A DNA stretch of 64,000 nt from Chlorocebus sabaeus (Eukaryota; Chordata; Mammalia; Primates; Cercopithecidae): positions 114,125,143 to 114,189,142 of the forward strand of contig NC_132910.1 of assembly GCF_047675955.1 (NCBI RefSeq). The letters run 5' to 3'. Numbering within the stretch: the first letter of the stretch is position 1; each line of letters begins with the position of its first letter. Below, in pieces: positions 36,057 to 46,912 of the stretch. Below the pieces are notes generated by a model that was given only the letters and a program-made list of their open reading frames with translations, did not search any database and was not told the origin of the DNA. Both the position numbers and the translations under genes were made by a program.

Positions 36057-36460
36057 CCATGTAACTTACTTTGGCTTCACAGCAGACAGAAAATATTTCT
36101 CTGCTCCTTAACTTTAGATTTGACCATATGACTTGCTTTGGCCAGTGAAATATTAGTGAATGTAATATGAACAGAAACTTGAACAGTGCCTGTGTAATTG
36201 GGTTTGTTCTCTGTCTTTTGTCATGAGAAGAACATGCCTTAGAGAACTGCTGGTTCAGGATAAGAGACACAGGAAGCTGACCTGAACCCTATCCATAACT
36301 TAGAGCCAAGCCCAGAAGTTCTAAATCAGTTCTATATTAGTTGAATTCCAGGAGACTTCACAGATATGTGAGTAAGAAATGTATGCTTATACTTGTAACC
36401 ATGGAATTTTAGAAGAGCTTGTTACACAACACTGTTTTGGCAATACCTGACTAATCCTGT
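36057..36460 (+). mobile_element. Old MLT1-type LTR, right part
   Basis: GACCATATGACTTGCTTTGG, GAGAAGAACATGCCTTAGAG, ATGTGAGTAAGAAATGTATG and the GTTACACAACACTGTTTTGG end follow the MLT1-like order I remember. Family subtype not certain. Confidence 0.5.
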
Positions 36461-37337
36461 TTGTCACATTTAGTCTAATGATTACTCCTATCTACTAGAG
36501 AGGCTGTTAAGTGGAAACTTTTCTCTGTCATACACTTTTAACAAAAAATCAGAGTTTTAAAAAATTACTAAAGGAGGAGGGTAATGGATATTTAGGGCAA
36601 CTAACGATGTCTATTACAATTTTAGACTTTGCTTTTTTAGTAAGCATCTATCCCCCTCATTATTGAGATTCGCAAAGTGGTCAGAACAGTCTTTTATAGG
36701 AGCAAGTGTGTCTGTCTTCCTTGGTATTTTTAATTCCTGAGTAATCTTTTTATTGTCACAATCATGTTTGAAACATCTCTTTAAACTGCTAGTTCCTGGG
36801 TTATTCATTTAGTCAAATGATAGAAATAAAATCATTGGATTTAACATTGTTTCCAAAGGGACCTATTAAATCTGCCAGCTTAGAGACAGGAAGAGGCTGC
36901 AAACAAGAATGACACACAAGCCGGCATTTGACTCTTGGTGCTTGGTTTAATTGTAAGTGTGTATGTGGCAACTGGAGAACACAATAAAGTCATTATACTT
37001 TTTTATTGCAGCTCTCGACCAAAGCAGGGAACTGGGAAAATCTAGTTTAGAGTAGACAAAATAAATACAAACTGTACAACCTACCTCCTTGCTCCAGCAG
37101 ATCCCCACGTCACCTGCAATAAGCTGTATACTTTCACAACCCACCTTGGATGGACTTCCCTAATGCTAATCCCTTTGAAGAATGGACTGAGAAGAAAACA
37201 GTGAAATGGAAAATGTGGAATTCAGAAATGGAGTTGGAGAAAGAGAGTTGAGAAGATTGAGGTCAGTAGTCTGATTATGACAACTAGAAAGCTTGACACC
37301 TGATTAGACAAAGGGCATAAAATAGATTAAAGATTGC
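36461..37337. other. Noncoding DNA, nothing recognised
   Basis: No repeat or gene identified. A 64-codon - strand open frame (36614-36808) has no family resemblance. Confidence 0.45.
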
Positions 37338-37560
37338 AGCTAGCTTGGCAAAAAAATGAGACTATATCTTACAAAAAAAATTTAAAAACTAGTCATGCAC
37401 AGTGGAGCTTACCTGTAGTCCTAGCTACTTGGGAGGCTGAGGCAGGAGGCTCACTTAAGTCCAGGAATTCAAGGCGGCAGTAAGCTCTGATCACCCCACT
37501 GCACTCTAGGCTAAACAAAAGAGAGAGATCTCATCTGTAAAAAATAGATAAATAAGCAAA
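37338..37560 (+). mobile_element. 5'-truncated AluJ-type SINE
   Basis: Begins near the end of the left monomer (GCTTGGCAAAAAAATGAGAC) and continues through the right monomer (GTAGTCCTAGCTACTTGGGA, CCACTGCACTCTAGG) to an A-rich tail. Diverged. Confidence 0.8.
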
Positions 37561-37736
37561 TAAATTTTAAAAATTAAAAAAAGTCAGCTGTCCAAAGAAG
37601 CTAAGCTTTCTTATTCTAAGAGACCTGAAATATGCCAGCACCAAAATCACTTAGTTTATCTAGTCATATAATCCATTTTTAAATTTAGTACACTATGTTT
37701 TCCTAATTATCCTTTATTATCAATAATTTTCTATGG

Positions 37737-39252
37737 GAAAATCCTCAATAAAACACTGGCAAACCGAATCCAGCAGCACATCAAAAAGCTTATCCACCAC
37801 GATCAAGTCAACTTCATCCCTGGGATGCAAGCCTGGTTCAACATACGCAAATCAATAAACATAATCCATCACATAAACAGAACCAATGACAAAACCCACA
37901 TGATTATCTCAATAGATGCAGAAAAGACCTTTGACAAAATTCAACAGCCCTTCTTGCTAAAAATTTTCAGTAAACTAGGCATTGATGGAATGTATCCCAA
38001 AATAATAAGAGCTATTTATGACAAACCCACAGCCAATATCATACTGAATGGGCAAAAACTGGAAGCATTCCCTCTGAAAACCAGTACAAGACAAGGATGC
38101 CCTCTCTCACCACTCGTATTCAACATAGTATTGGAAGTTCTTGCCAGGGCAATCAAGCAAGAGAAAGAAATAAAGCATATTCAGTTAGGAAAAAAGGAAG
38201 TCAAATTGTCTCTGTTTGCAGATGACATTATTGTATATTTAGAAAACCCCATAATCTCAGCCCAAAATCTTCTTAAGCCGATAAGCAACTTCAGCAGTCT
38301 CAGCATACAAAATCAATGTGTAAAACTCACAAGCATTCCTATACACCAATAGCAGAAACACAGAGCCAAATCATGAGTGAACTCCCATTCACAATTGTTA
38401 CAAAGAGAATAAAATACCTAGGAATACAACTTACAAAGGATGTGAAGGACCTCTTCAAGGAGAACTACAAACCATTGCTCAAGGAAATCAGAGAGGACAC
38501 AAACAAATGGAAAAACATTCCATGCTCATGGATAGGAAGAATCAATATTGTGAAAATGGCCATATTGCCCAAAGTAATTTATAGATTCAATGCTATCTCC
38601 ATCAAGCTACCATTGACTTTCTTCACAGAATTGGAAAAAACTACTTTAAATTTCATATGGAACCAAAAAAGAGCCCTCATAGCCAAGATAATCCTAAGCC
38701 AAAAGAACAAAGCTGGAGGCATCACGCTACCTGACTTCAAACTATACTACAAAGCTACAGTAACCAAAACAGCATGGTACTAGTACCAAAACAGACATGT
38801 AGTCCATTGGAACAGAACATAGACCTCAGAAATACCACTACACATCTATAACTGTCTGATCTTTGACAAATCTGACAAAAACAAACAATGGGGAAAGGAT
38901 TCCCTCTTTAATAAATGGTGCTGGAAAAACCGGCTAGCCACATGCAGAAAGCTGAAATTGGATACCTTCCCTACACCTTATACAAAAATTACCTCAAGAT
39001 GGGTTAAAGACTTAAATGTAAGATCTGAAACCATGAAAACCCTAGAAGAAAACCTAGGCAATACCATTCAGGACATAGGCTTGGGCAAAGACTTCATGAC
39101 TAAAACACAAAAAGCAATGGCAATAAAAGCCAAAATAGACAAGTGGGATCTGATTAAAATAAAGAGCTTCTGCACAGCAAAAGAAACTATCATCAGAGTG
39201 AACAGGCAACCTACAGAATGGGAGAAAAATTTTGCAATCTATCCATCAGACA
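37737..39252 (+). pseudogene. L1 ORF2 fragment, truncated at both ends
   Basis: About 1.5 kb corresponding to ORF2 from the reverse transcriptase into the C-terminal domain. It aligns by eye with about 48530-50055 of the full-length L1 in this window. The RT motif region is recognisable (LFADDIIVYLE, 38212-38244). The frame is broken near 38330 (frameshift) and by a TAG after GCATGGTAC (38781). It has no 5' UTR, ORF1 or 3' UTR, so it is not a simple 5'-truncated insertion. The right end abuts an LTR-like sequence. Confidence 0.93.
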
Positions 39253-39716
39253 AAGACAGGAGGTCAGACACACCTCGTAATAACTCCCCTCCCTTTTATG
39301 GTTCAGATGCAACAACTGACCAGCATTAATGTTAAAACAGAGATCATAAGATTCACAGAGTAGACTGTTTATGGCAATGAAAAACAAGTTATAAATAGGA
39401 TCTAACGCCATGCCAAGCAAGGGTTAAGTCACATACTCCTACACTTAAAGAATAAACTATGTTCTGACTGCCACAAGATTTTTCTTTTTCTCTAGCAGTT
39501 AAACATGCACTGGCCTCAAGATCAGCAACATTAAAACAATTACAACTCATCCAGTCACAGACACTGACAAGCTGTAACCCCTTGTTTCATCAGCCATACA
39601 GCCATAACTACAGCTTACTTTGGACAGGAGACTGACTTCAGTCACTTTCTCCTGACCATGGATTGTTTTTTATAAGAAATAAAGTCTTCTTTTACAAATG
39701 TATAAATTGTGGGTTT
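39253..39716 (+). mobile_element. LTR-like sequence joined to the L1 fragment (ERV1-like)
   Basis: AGGTCAGACACACCTCGTAA...CCCCTTGTTTCATCAGCCAT...GGACAGGAGACTGACTTCAG, ending near an AATAAA (39681) and a T-run at about 39715-39735. The layout is that of a class I ERV LTR (possibly MER4/MER61-like). Its 5' boundary is the L1 junction, so the LTR may be incomplete. No viral genes. Confidence 0.45.
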
Positions 39717-39735
39717 TTTTTTTTTTTTTTTTTTA

Positions 39736-39935
39736 AGTTGACATACATCAGCGCAGCTTGGTGATTTCACAACTAATTTGACTGTCTTATGGATATTAGA
39801 GATTTAACTAACAGTTATTTCAACATGACAGTAGGTGTCTGTATACTTGTTTGGAAAAAACACAAGCCACTTTTTTGCTTCGCTTTCACACCACCACCAC
39901 AACCATCATCAACACCGAAGACTTCTGTGACCTAT
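39736..39935. other. Short unrecognised spacer
   Basis: AT-rich with an ACCACCACAACC-like run at 39890-39905. Confidence 0.4.
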
Positions 39936-40440
39936 TGTGTGGGGTTCTCTGCACCACCAAGTAAGCAACAAATTCTGCAGCAGAAATCAGCTGGGTGTCC
40001 TCCAATTCAATTCTGATTCTATCTACCTGGTAATAGCATCAGACCTGGCAAGTGGGGGCTCAGTCCTTAAGACTGCATCTCACCCTTTCAGACACCAGTC
40101 ACAAGTCTGTGCTTCCAGAACTTCTGACCTACCGGCTTCCAAGATGGGGTTCCCATAACTCCCTCTTTAGGTTTGATTAATTTGCTAGAATGGCTCACCA
40201 AACTCACGGAAACACTCGCTTACATATACTAGTTTATTATAAAGAATATTACAAAGAACACAGTGCATAGCAGGAAGGGCTGAGAGCTTCCATGCCCTCC
40301 CTGGGTGCGCCACCCTCCAGGAACCTCCATGTGTTCAGATGTCTGGAAACTCTCTTAGCACTGCCCTCTTGAGTTTTTATGATAGCTTTTTCACTTAGGC
40401 ATGATTGAAATATACAACCATAGGGAAATATGATTGACAA
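39936..40440 (-). mobile_element. LTR-like sequence, reverse orientation (family unassigned)
   Basis: AGAATGGCTCACCAAACTCA, TAGTTTATTATAAAGAATAT and GGGTGCGCCACCCTCCAGGA are phrases I know from antisense ERVL/ERV1 LTRs. The antisense AATAAA-like TTTATT near 40231 agrees. Boundaries and family are uncertain. Confidence 0.45.
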
Positions 40441-40639
40441 AAGGGTATGAACTAAACCCAGTAATACCTGTCAGTGCAGATTCTTTTTGGCCTCTCTGTG
40501 TAGCATTTTTTCTTCTGGGATATAGGGCAGGACACTCTCTGGCAGGTGAAAGGAGGATAGGAGAGCACCAGAGAGAGATTCTTTCTATTGTAATAAGGGT
40601 TATGAGAGTTATAAGCCAGCAACTGTGGATGAAAATACA

Positions 40640-40762
40640 TATATATCATATTTTATATATGGTATATATCATATACATAATATCTCATATTTTATATATC
40701 ATATTATATATGTGATAGTTATATATAAATATCCTATGTAAAATATTATATATATATATATC
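40640..40762. repeat. AT-rich (TATA)n low-complexity tract
   Basis: Repeated ATATATC/TATAT strings over about 120 bases, self-complementary in several places. Confidence 0.9.
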
Positions 40763-40844
40763 ACAATACCTAAAATGATGCAGTCACCATTATTTGATTG
40801 CTGTGTCCTCCACCTACCCCCACTGCTAGGTAGATTTAGCCAGT

Positions 40845-41100
40845 GAATTTTAGTGGAAAGGCCATTGACTTTGAACTAGTATAGGCCTGGATTAGTATTT
40901 CACCAGAGTCATTCAAGAGATGTGTAACCTTAGCCCAAGGGACTCATTTCCCCGAACCTCAGTATCTTCACCTATTAAATAGGGATAAAAGCAATGGTAA
41001 AAGTATATGAATATTAACCAAGATCACATAATAATAAGTGTCTAGTATAATGTCTGATATTATGAGCAGGCCCCAAATAAAAATTAACTGCTATTAATGG
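40845..41100 (+). mobile_element. MIR SINE, near full length
   Basis: ATTAGTATTTCACCAGAGTC...TGTGTAACCTTAGCCCAAGG...CCTCAGTATCTTCACCTATT...AATAGGGATAAAAGCAATGG follows the MIR consensus order. Confidence 0.82.
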
Positions 41101-41149
41101 CATCAGCAATAATAAGACATGTCTAAATCGTGTAATAGCAAATAATGAT

Positions 41150-41425
41150 GAAAACCTGGCTCAGGCTGTATAATCATCTAGATGTGTATTTAAATCTTAG
41201 CTACACCAATTACAAACTATGTAAACACATAGAATATATTCACACCTCTGGCAAGTTACTTAACACCTCTGAAAATAAGTTCCCACATCCATGTTGTAGA
41301 AAATAATACAAACTTTATCAAGTTAAGATGAAAGTTAAATAAGATTCTGTGTATAAGGAATTTAGCCCAGTTTCTAGCATATGAAAAGCCCACAATTGAT
41401 GGTAACAACTATTGTATTATGACTG
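41150..41425 (+). mobile_element. Second MIR SINE in the same orientation
   Basis: TTTAAATCTTAGCTACACC...GGCAAGTTACTTAACACCTC...ATTTAGCCCAGTTTCTAGCA is MIR-like and more diverged than its neighbour. It carries an extra segment (about 41215-41250). Confidence 0.7.
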
Positions 41426-42745
41426 TTGTTAGACATTGTAAAGGCTAAGTAAGCTAGGGTATAGAAAGCTCTCAAAAGGATATCTTAGGTAGTAAGTGCT
41501 AAAATTGCAGCAATCGACACTTATCACCACAAATATAATTGCCATCACTACTACCTCTACTACCAATATTATTAAAGATTGACTTAGCAATTCCAAACTT
41601 CTAAACGTCAGAATTGAACAGATGATTACAATGAGTAGCGGATATGTATAAGACAAAAGCATTCCCCCAAATTTCTAGTCTCTGCACACTCACCTTCATC
41701 CTGTAGACTAACTTCTCATTGACAAGTGAATCTTCCCTAAATGCTATTTGTTTTAAGTCCAGATACAGAAACAAGATTTCATATGTTGATCATCTAAAAA
41801 ATAGTACTTGGACTTTTCTACAAAAAGTTCAAACCTAGCTAAGCAGGTGTTCTTCCCCAAACCCAGCAAGACTGTGATGATTACTATTCAGAAATTCGAA
41901 AGCCTGCACATCTTTTTTTTTCTTCTTCTTCTTCTTTTCAGTATCTTTAACCTGCTGGTGGTCATATTCTCTGTACTTCAGTAAGCTTCCCTGCCTCTTA
42001 TTGAATAATCTAGGACCTTCACTTCCTGAATAGGAGTAGAAACACATCCATTAACTTTACTCATCAGGAAACACTGAATTATTTTCCTTAGAAGCAGCTA
42101 GATTCAGTATCTGAGAGAAATACAGAAGACTTTTTCCTTTTTCATGCTGTGAAACTAAATTCAGTCTTCCTGACCAGGAAGTTAGAAAAGGACTTACTCT
42201 TATGAGTGACTGAAGGGGAATATAGCATCCTTTGAAAGAAATAACATATCCCAGAGGACACAGAAATAGTTTGAGAGGTGGGAGATGTAGTTTATGTTTC
42301 TGGATCCTACATGATCATCTGTATAATCTGTTGATATATGTCATATTATTTTCTTACCAGTATACTGGGATTAATCAGAAACATGAAGAAAGAGACAAAG
42401 GTGAAGATGAACTAGGTAATTTAACATTTGTTTGCTGTAGTTAATTGCTGCAAAAACTTAATGAAGAGTTATCTTCATTTTAGAGATAGGGAAATGGTGG
42501 CTTATAGGACTGAAATACATATATCAATGTCTGGATAGCAGCAGAGACACAATTTGAGACTCAGTTGTCTGAGGTCAAGGTCACTGTTCTCTTTTTGTTC
42601 CATGCTATACTGTCTTAAAACAACAACAATAAAATAACAACAACAACAAAAGACCTTTGTTCCTCCTGCCCTAAATAAAATAACTGACTTTATCCACCTT
42701 TGCCTCTATACATACAAATTTTCTTTAGTGACTCTTGCTACTGTT
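41426..42745. other. Noncoding DNA with TTC and CAA simple repeats
   Basis: A (TTC)n tract at about 41909-41938 and an AAC-rich run at about 42621-42650. No gene recognised. Confidence 0.5.
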
Positions 42746-42747
42746 TC

Positions 42748-42922
42748 TTTTTTTAAATTTTTATTGTAGGTTCAGGGGTACAAGCACAGGTTTGTTAGAT
42801 AGGTAAACTCATGTCACAGAGGTTTGTTGTACAGATTATTTTGTCACCCAGGTACTAAGCCTAGTACTCAATAGTTATTATTTCTGATCCTCTCCCTCCT
42901 TCCACCCTCTGTTCTCAAAACT
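42748..42922 (-). mobile_element. L1 3' UTR piece (antisense half of an inverted L1)
   Basis: GTAGGTTCAGGGGTACAAGC, GGTTTGTTAGATAGGTAAAC, GTTTGTTGTACAGATTATTT and GTCACCCAGGTACTAAGCC are antisense L1 3' UTR. It is joined at about 42923 to ORF2 in the opposite orientation. Confidence 0.8.
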
Positions 42923-43160
42923 TAATAAATGGTATCTAACTAAACTAAGAGCTTCTGCACTGCAAAGAAACTATCAATATAGGAAACAGACAACCTACAA
43001 AATGGGAGATAATAGTTGCAATCTCTGCATCTGACAAAGGTCGAATATCCAGCATCTATAAGGAACTTAGACAAATTTACAAGAGAAAATGAAATAACCC
43101 TACTAAAAAGCAGGCAAATGACATGAAGAGACACTTTTCACAAGAAGACATATAGATATA
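42923..43160 (+). mobile_element. L1 ORF2 piece (sense half of an inverted L1)
   Basis: AACTAAGAGCTTCTGCACTG...ACAACCTACAAAATGGGAGA...GCATCTGACAAAGGTCGAAT is L1 ORF2 near its C-terminal third, on the + strand, abutting the antisense 3' UTR piece. This is the layout produced by twin priming. Confidence 0.82.
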
Positions 43161-44782
43161 ATTCATTTCCTTAAGGTTTACAAACAGGTGGTAAATAATC
43201 CAAGACCACCCACCCCACTCAACCCCATCACACATGCCAGGGTTACACTATTGGAGAAAAACCCATTGGAACAAATGTAACATCCAGGCCAAAGAGGCCC
43301 AACTCAAGCTCCATTTTGTAAGGGCTGTAGTTTAGCTGAGTTGCTAATTCCTGGGCATGAGAATCTTTATTGCTATTATCACTTGAAGCCTGTGTCTGTT
43401 TGTAATACCTGGAGGGGTTCCTTATTTTGCAATTTTATGCTATCAACAGAAAAGATTTATTGAGAGGAGCTGTGTGAACCAGACTATAAATTCAGATCCT
43501 ATTGCTCTAGTTTTATTTGATACTCACACAGACAGAAGGCCCTTTCTTAAGCTGAAAACCTATAATGGAAGTTTATTACCCTGTGGGCCAGATAAAATGC
43601 ACAAGAATACGTCTGGTTTAGACATCATCTTTTATATACCTATCTTTTATAGATGAGGACATTCTTTTTAAAAATCCTTTTATTATTAATGAAATATAGT
43701 TATATGTATTACATAGAAAGAACGGTGTTCTCCCTAGGATGTTCAATTATAATGTTGTCTAGAAAATGGTTTTTAATATTTGTATCAGTTAGTAGGTATT
43801 AACACTTGTGGTAAGTTTTTACTTCTTTTTTTATATTATTTGAATTCTTTAGAATGAGCATGTCTTATATATTATTTTCACATAGTCCATCTGAAGAATT
43901 CTATTATCACAATAAATGGGGCACACAAAATTCTGTCTCTTAAAATGTGTTATCATATTAAAACAGTAAGTAAAAATTTATTATCAATAAGATTGCCATG
44001 TTTTAACTGTATAACAGTAAAACTTACAGAGTACATGAATGACCTTACATTGAACTGAGAAAGTTCCATTCCAAAAAATAACAAAACAGTTGCTTCCAAA
44101 CAACCCCTCATACATTAGTTTCCTCTCATTTGGGCATGGATGCTGGATAAATGATGCATGCCTACTGACAGTCACATAGCATCCAAACTCACGTTATAGT
44201 AAAGCATGATATTAAAGTGTTTGACTGTATTTATCATGTTAAAATAATAATTTTGTTCAAATGGTTGAGGAGTAATGATGTGTATTAATTTATCTGACAC
44301 ACCGCCTCCTCCACCCCACACCTCTAGCTCAGGTCTTTATTAACTCACATATGTGCCCCAATCCCTACATCAAGTAGTATTATTTATTTACCTACTTTTT
44401 GTATGAAGCAGAACCCATACAATGAAGAGAGCTAAGAGGCCGAGTTTATCTACACAATAAAGGGTTGACACGGAGGGAGAAGAAAGAAAACCATACAGTG
44501 GGTTTAAATGAGTATTTGGAGAGCATCTGAAAGACGCTCTCTTCATATACATATTACATGTATATGATATATATTTACATATGCAATGATATATATAAAT
44601 ATTATAAAGTACCTGTAAAACATATCTAAACTCAGAGTGGAAACGAATGAGTTTTGGAAGTATTGTTAACTATCAATTTGTTGCCTTTTTTTTATATCAA
44701 GCTTTTATCAAATAAGTGTTAATATTTGTTTCTAATTATTTTTGGCTTTCTGGCCTGTGCCTTTTCGAATACTATTCTATGT
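43161..44782. other. Noncoding DNA left of the full-length L1
   Basis: No gene or datable repeat recognised; TA-rich run at about 44541-44600. The target site of the L1 lies at its right end. Confidence 0.5.
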
Positions 44783-44802
44783 AAAGACTGAGTCGGCATT
44801 GT

Positions 44803-45832
44803 TGGGGGGCGGAGCAAGATGGCCGAATAGGAACAGCTCCAGTCTCCAACTCCCAGCGCGAGCGACACAGAAGACCGGTGATTTCTGCATTTTCAACTGA
44901 GGTACTGGGTTCATCTCACTGGGGAGTGCCAGACGATCGGTGCTGGTCAGCTGCTGCAGCCCGACCAGCGAGAGCTGAAGCAGGGCGAGGCATTGCCTCA
45001 CCTGGAAAGCGCAAGGGGGAAGGGAATCCCTTTTCCTAGCCAGGGGAACTGAGACACACAAAACCTGGAAAATCGGGTAACTCCCACCCCAATACTGCGC
45101 TTTAAGCAAACCGGCACACCAGGAGATCATATCCCACACCTGGCCGGGAGGGTCCCACACCCACGGAGCCTCCCTCATTGCTAGCACAGCAGTCTGTGAT
45201 CTACCGTCAAGGCAGCAGCGAGGCTGGGGGAGGGGCGCCCGCCATTGCTGAGGCTTAAGTAGGTAAACAAAGCTGCTGGGAAGCTCGAACTGGGTGGAGC
45301 TCACAGCAGCTCAAGGAAACCTGCCTGTCTCTGTAGACTCCACCTCTGGGGACAGGGCACAGTAAACAATAACAAACGCAGCAGCTCTGCAAACGCAAAC
45401 GACTCTGTCTGACAGCTTTGAAGAGAGCAGTGGATCTCCCAACACGGAGGTTGAGATCTGAGAAGGGACAGACTCCCTGCTCAAGTGGGTCCCTGACCCC
45501 TGAGTAGCCTAACTGGGAGACATCCCCCACTAGGGGCAGTCTGACACCCCACACCTCACAGGGTGGAGTACACCCCTGAGAGGAAGCTTCCAAAGCAAGA
45601 ATCAGACAGGTACACTCGCTGTTCAGAAATATACTATCTTCTGCAGCCTCTACTGCTGATACCCAGGCAAACAGGGTCTGGAGTGGACCTCAAGCAATCT
45701 CCTACAGCTACAACCTACAGCTGAGGATCCTGACTGTTAGAAGGAAAGCTATCAAACAGGAAGGACACCTACACCAAAACCCCATCAGTACATCACCATC
45801 ATCAAAGACCAGAGGCAGATAAAACCACAAAG
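44803..45832 (+). promoter_or_regulatory. L1 5' UTR with internal promoter
   Basis: GC-rich leader of about 1,030 bases, slightly longer than the roughly 0.9 kb of human L1. The start GGCGGAGCAAGATGGCCG contains the YY1-type AAGATGGCC motif that positions L1 transcription. Antisense open frames (45255-45593 and 44777-45304) overlap the region where primate L1s have an antisense promoter and ORF0; identity with ORF0 is not established. Confidence 0.85.
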
Positions 45833-46849
45833 ATGGGGAAAAAGCAGGGCAGAAAAGCTGGAAATTCAAAAAATAAGAGCGCATCTCCCCCGGCAAAGGA
45901 GCGCAGCTCATCGCCAGCAACGGATCAAAGCTGGACGGAGAATGACTTCGACGAGATGAGAGAAGAAGGCTTCAGTCCATCAAATTTCTCAGAGCTAAAG
46001 GAGGAATTACGCACCCAGCGCAAAGAAACTAAAAATCTTGGAAAAAAAGTGGAAGAATTGATGGCTAGAGTAATTAATGCAGAGAAGCTCACAAACGAAA
46101 TGAAAGAGACGAAAACCATGGCACGAGAAATACGTGACAAATGCACAAGCTTCAGTAACCGACTCGATCAACTGGAAGAAAGAATGTCAGCGATTGAGGA
46201 TCAAATGAATGAAATGAAGCGAGAAGAGAAACCAAAAGAAAAAAGAAGAAAAAGAAATGAACAAAGCCTGCAAGAAGTATGGGATTATGTAAAAAGACCA
46301 AATCTACGTCTGATTGGGGTACCTGAAAGTGAGGGGGAAAATGGAACCAAGTTGGAAAACACTCTTCAGGATATCATCCAGGAGAACTTCCCCAACCTAG
46401 TAGGGCAGGCCAACATTCAAATCCAGGAAATACAGAGAACGCCACAAAGATACTCCTCGAGAAGAGCAACTCCAAGACACATAATTGCCAGATTCACCAA
46501 AGTTGAAATGAAGGAAAAAATCTTAAGGGCAGCCAGAGAGAAAGGTCGGGTTACCCACAAAGGGAAGCCCATCAGACTAACAGCAGATCTCTCGGCAGAA
46601 ACTCTTCAAGCCAGAAGAGAGTGGGGGCCAATATTCAACATTCTTAAAGAAAAGAATTTTAAACCCAGAATTTTATATCCAGCCAAACTAAGTTTCATAA
46701 GTGAAGGAGAAATAAAATCCTTTACAGATAAGCAAATGCTTAGAGATTTTGTCACCACTAGGCCTGCCTTACAAGAGACCCTGAAGGAAGCACTAAACAT
46801 GGAAAGGAACAACCGGTACCAGCCATTGCAAAAACATGCCAAAATGTAA
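45833..46849 (+). CDS. L1 ORF1p RNA-binding protein
   Basis: Intact, 338 codons, the standard primate L1 length. ORF1p forms trimers that coat L1 RNA and acts as a nucleic-acid chaperone. The frame shows a basic, serine-rich N-terminus, a coiled coil (about residues 50-150, charged heptads such as QLEERMSAIEDQMNEMKR), an RRM-like domain (about 157-252, with WDYVKRPNLRLIGVPE) and a C-terminal domain (about 253-323, with YPAKLSFISEGEIK). The coiled coil differs much more from human L1 than the conserved C-terminal half, as expected for a fast-evolving region in a monkey lineage. Confidence 0.96.
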   Translation: MGKKQGRKAGNSKNKSASPPAKERSSSPATDQSWTENDFDEMREEGFSPSNFSELKEELRTQRKETKNLGKKVEELMARVINAEKLTNEMKETKTMAREIRDKCTSFSNRLDQLEERMSAIEDQMNEMKREEKPKEKRRKRNEQSLQEVWDYVKRPNLRLIGVPESEGENGTKLENTLQDIIQENFPNLVGQANIQIQEIQRTPQRYSSRRATPRHIIARFTKVEMKEKILRAAREKGRVTHKGKPIRLTADLSAETLQARREWGPIFNILKEKNFKPRILYPAKLSFISEGEIKSFTDKQMLRDFVTTRPALQETLKEALNMERNNRYQPLQKHAKM

Positions 46850-46912
46850 AGACCATCAAGGCTAGGAAGAAACTGCATCAACTAACGAGCAAAATAACCA
46901 GTTAATATCATA

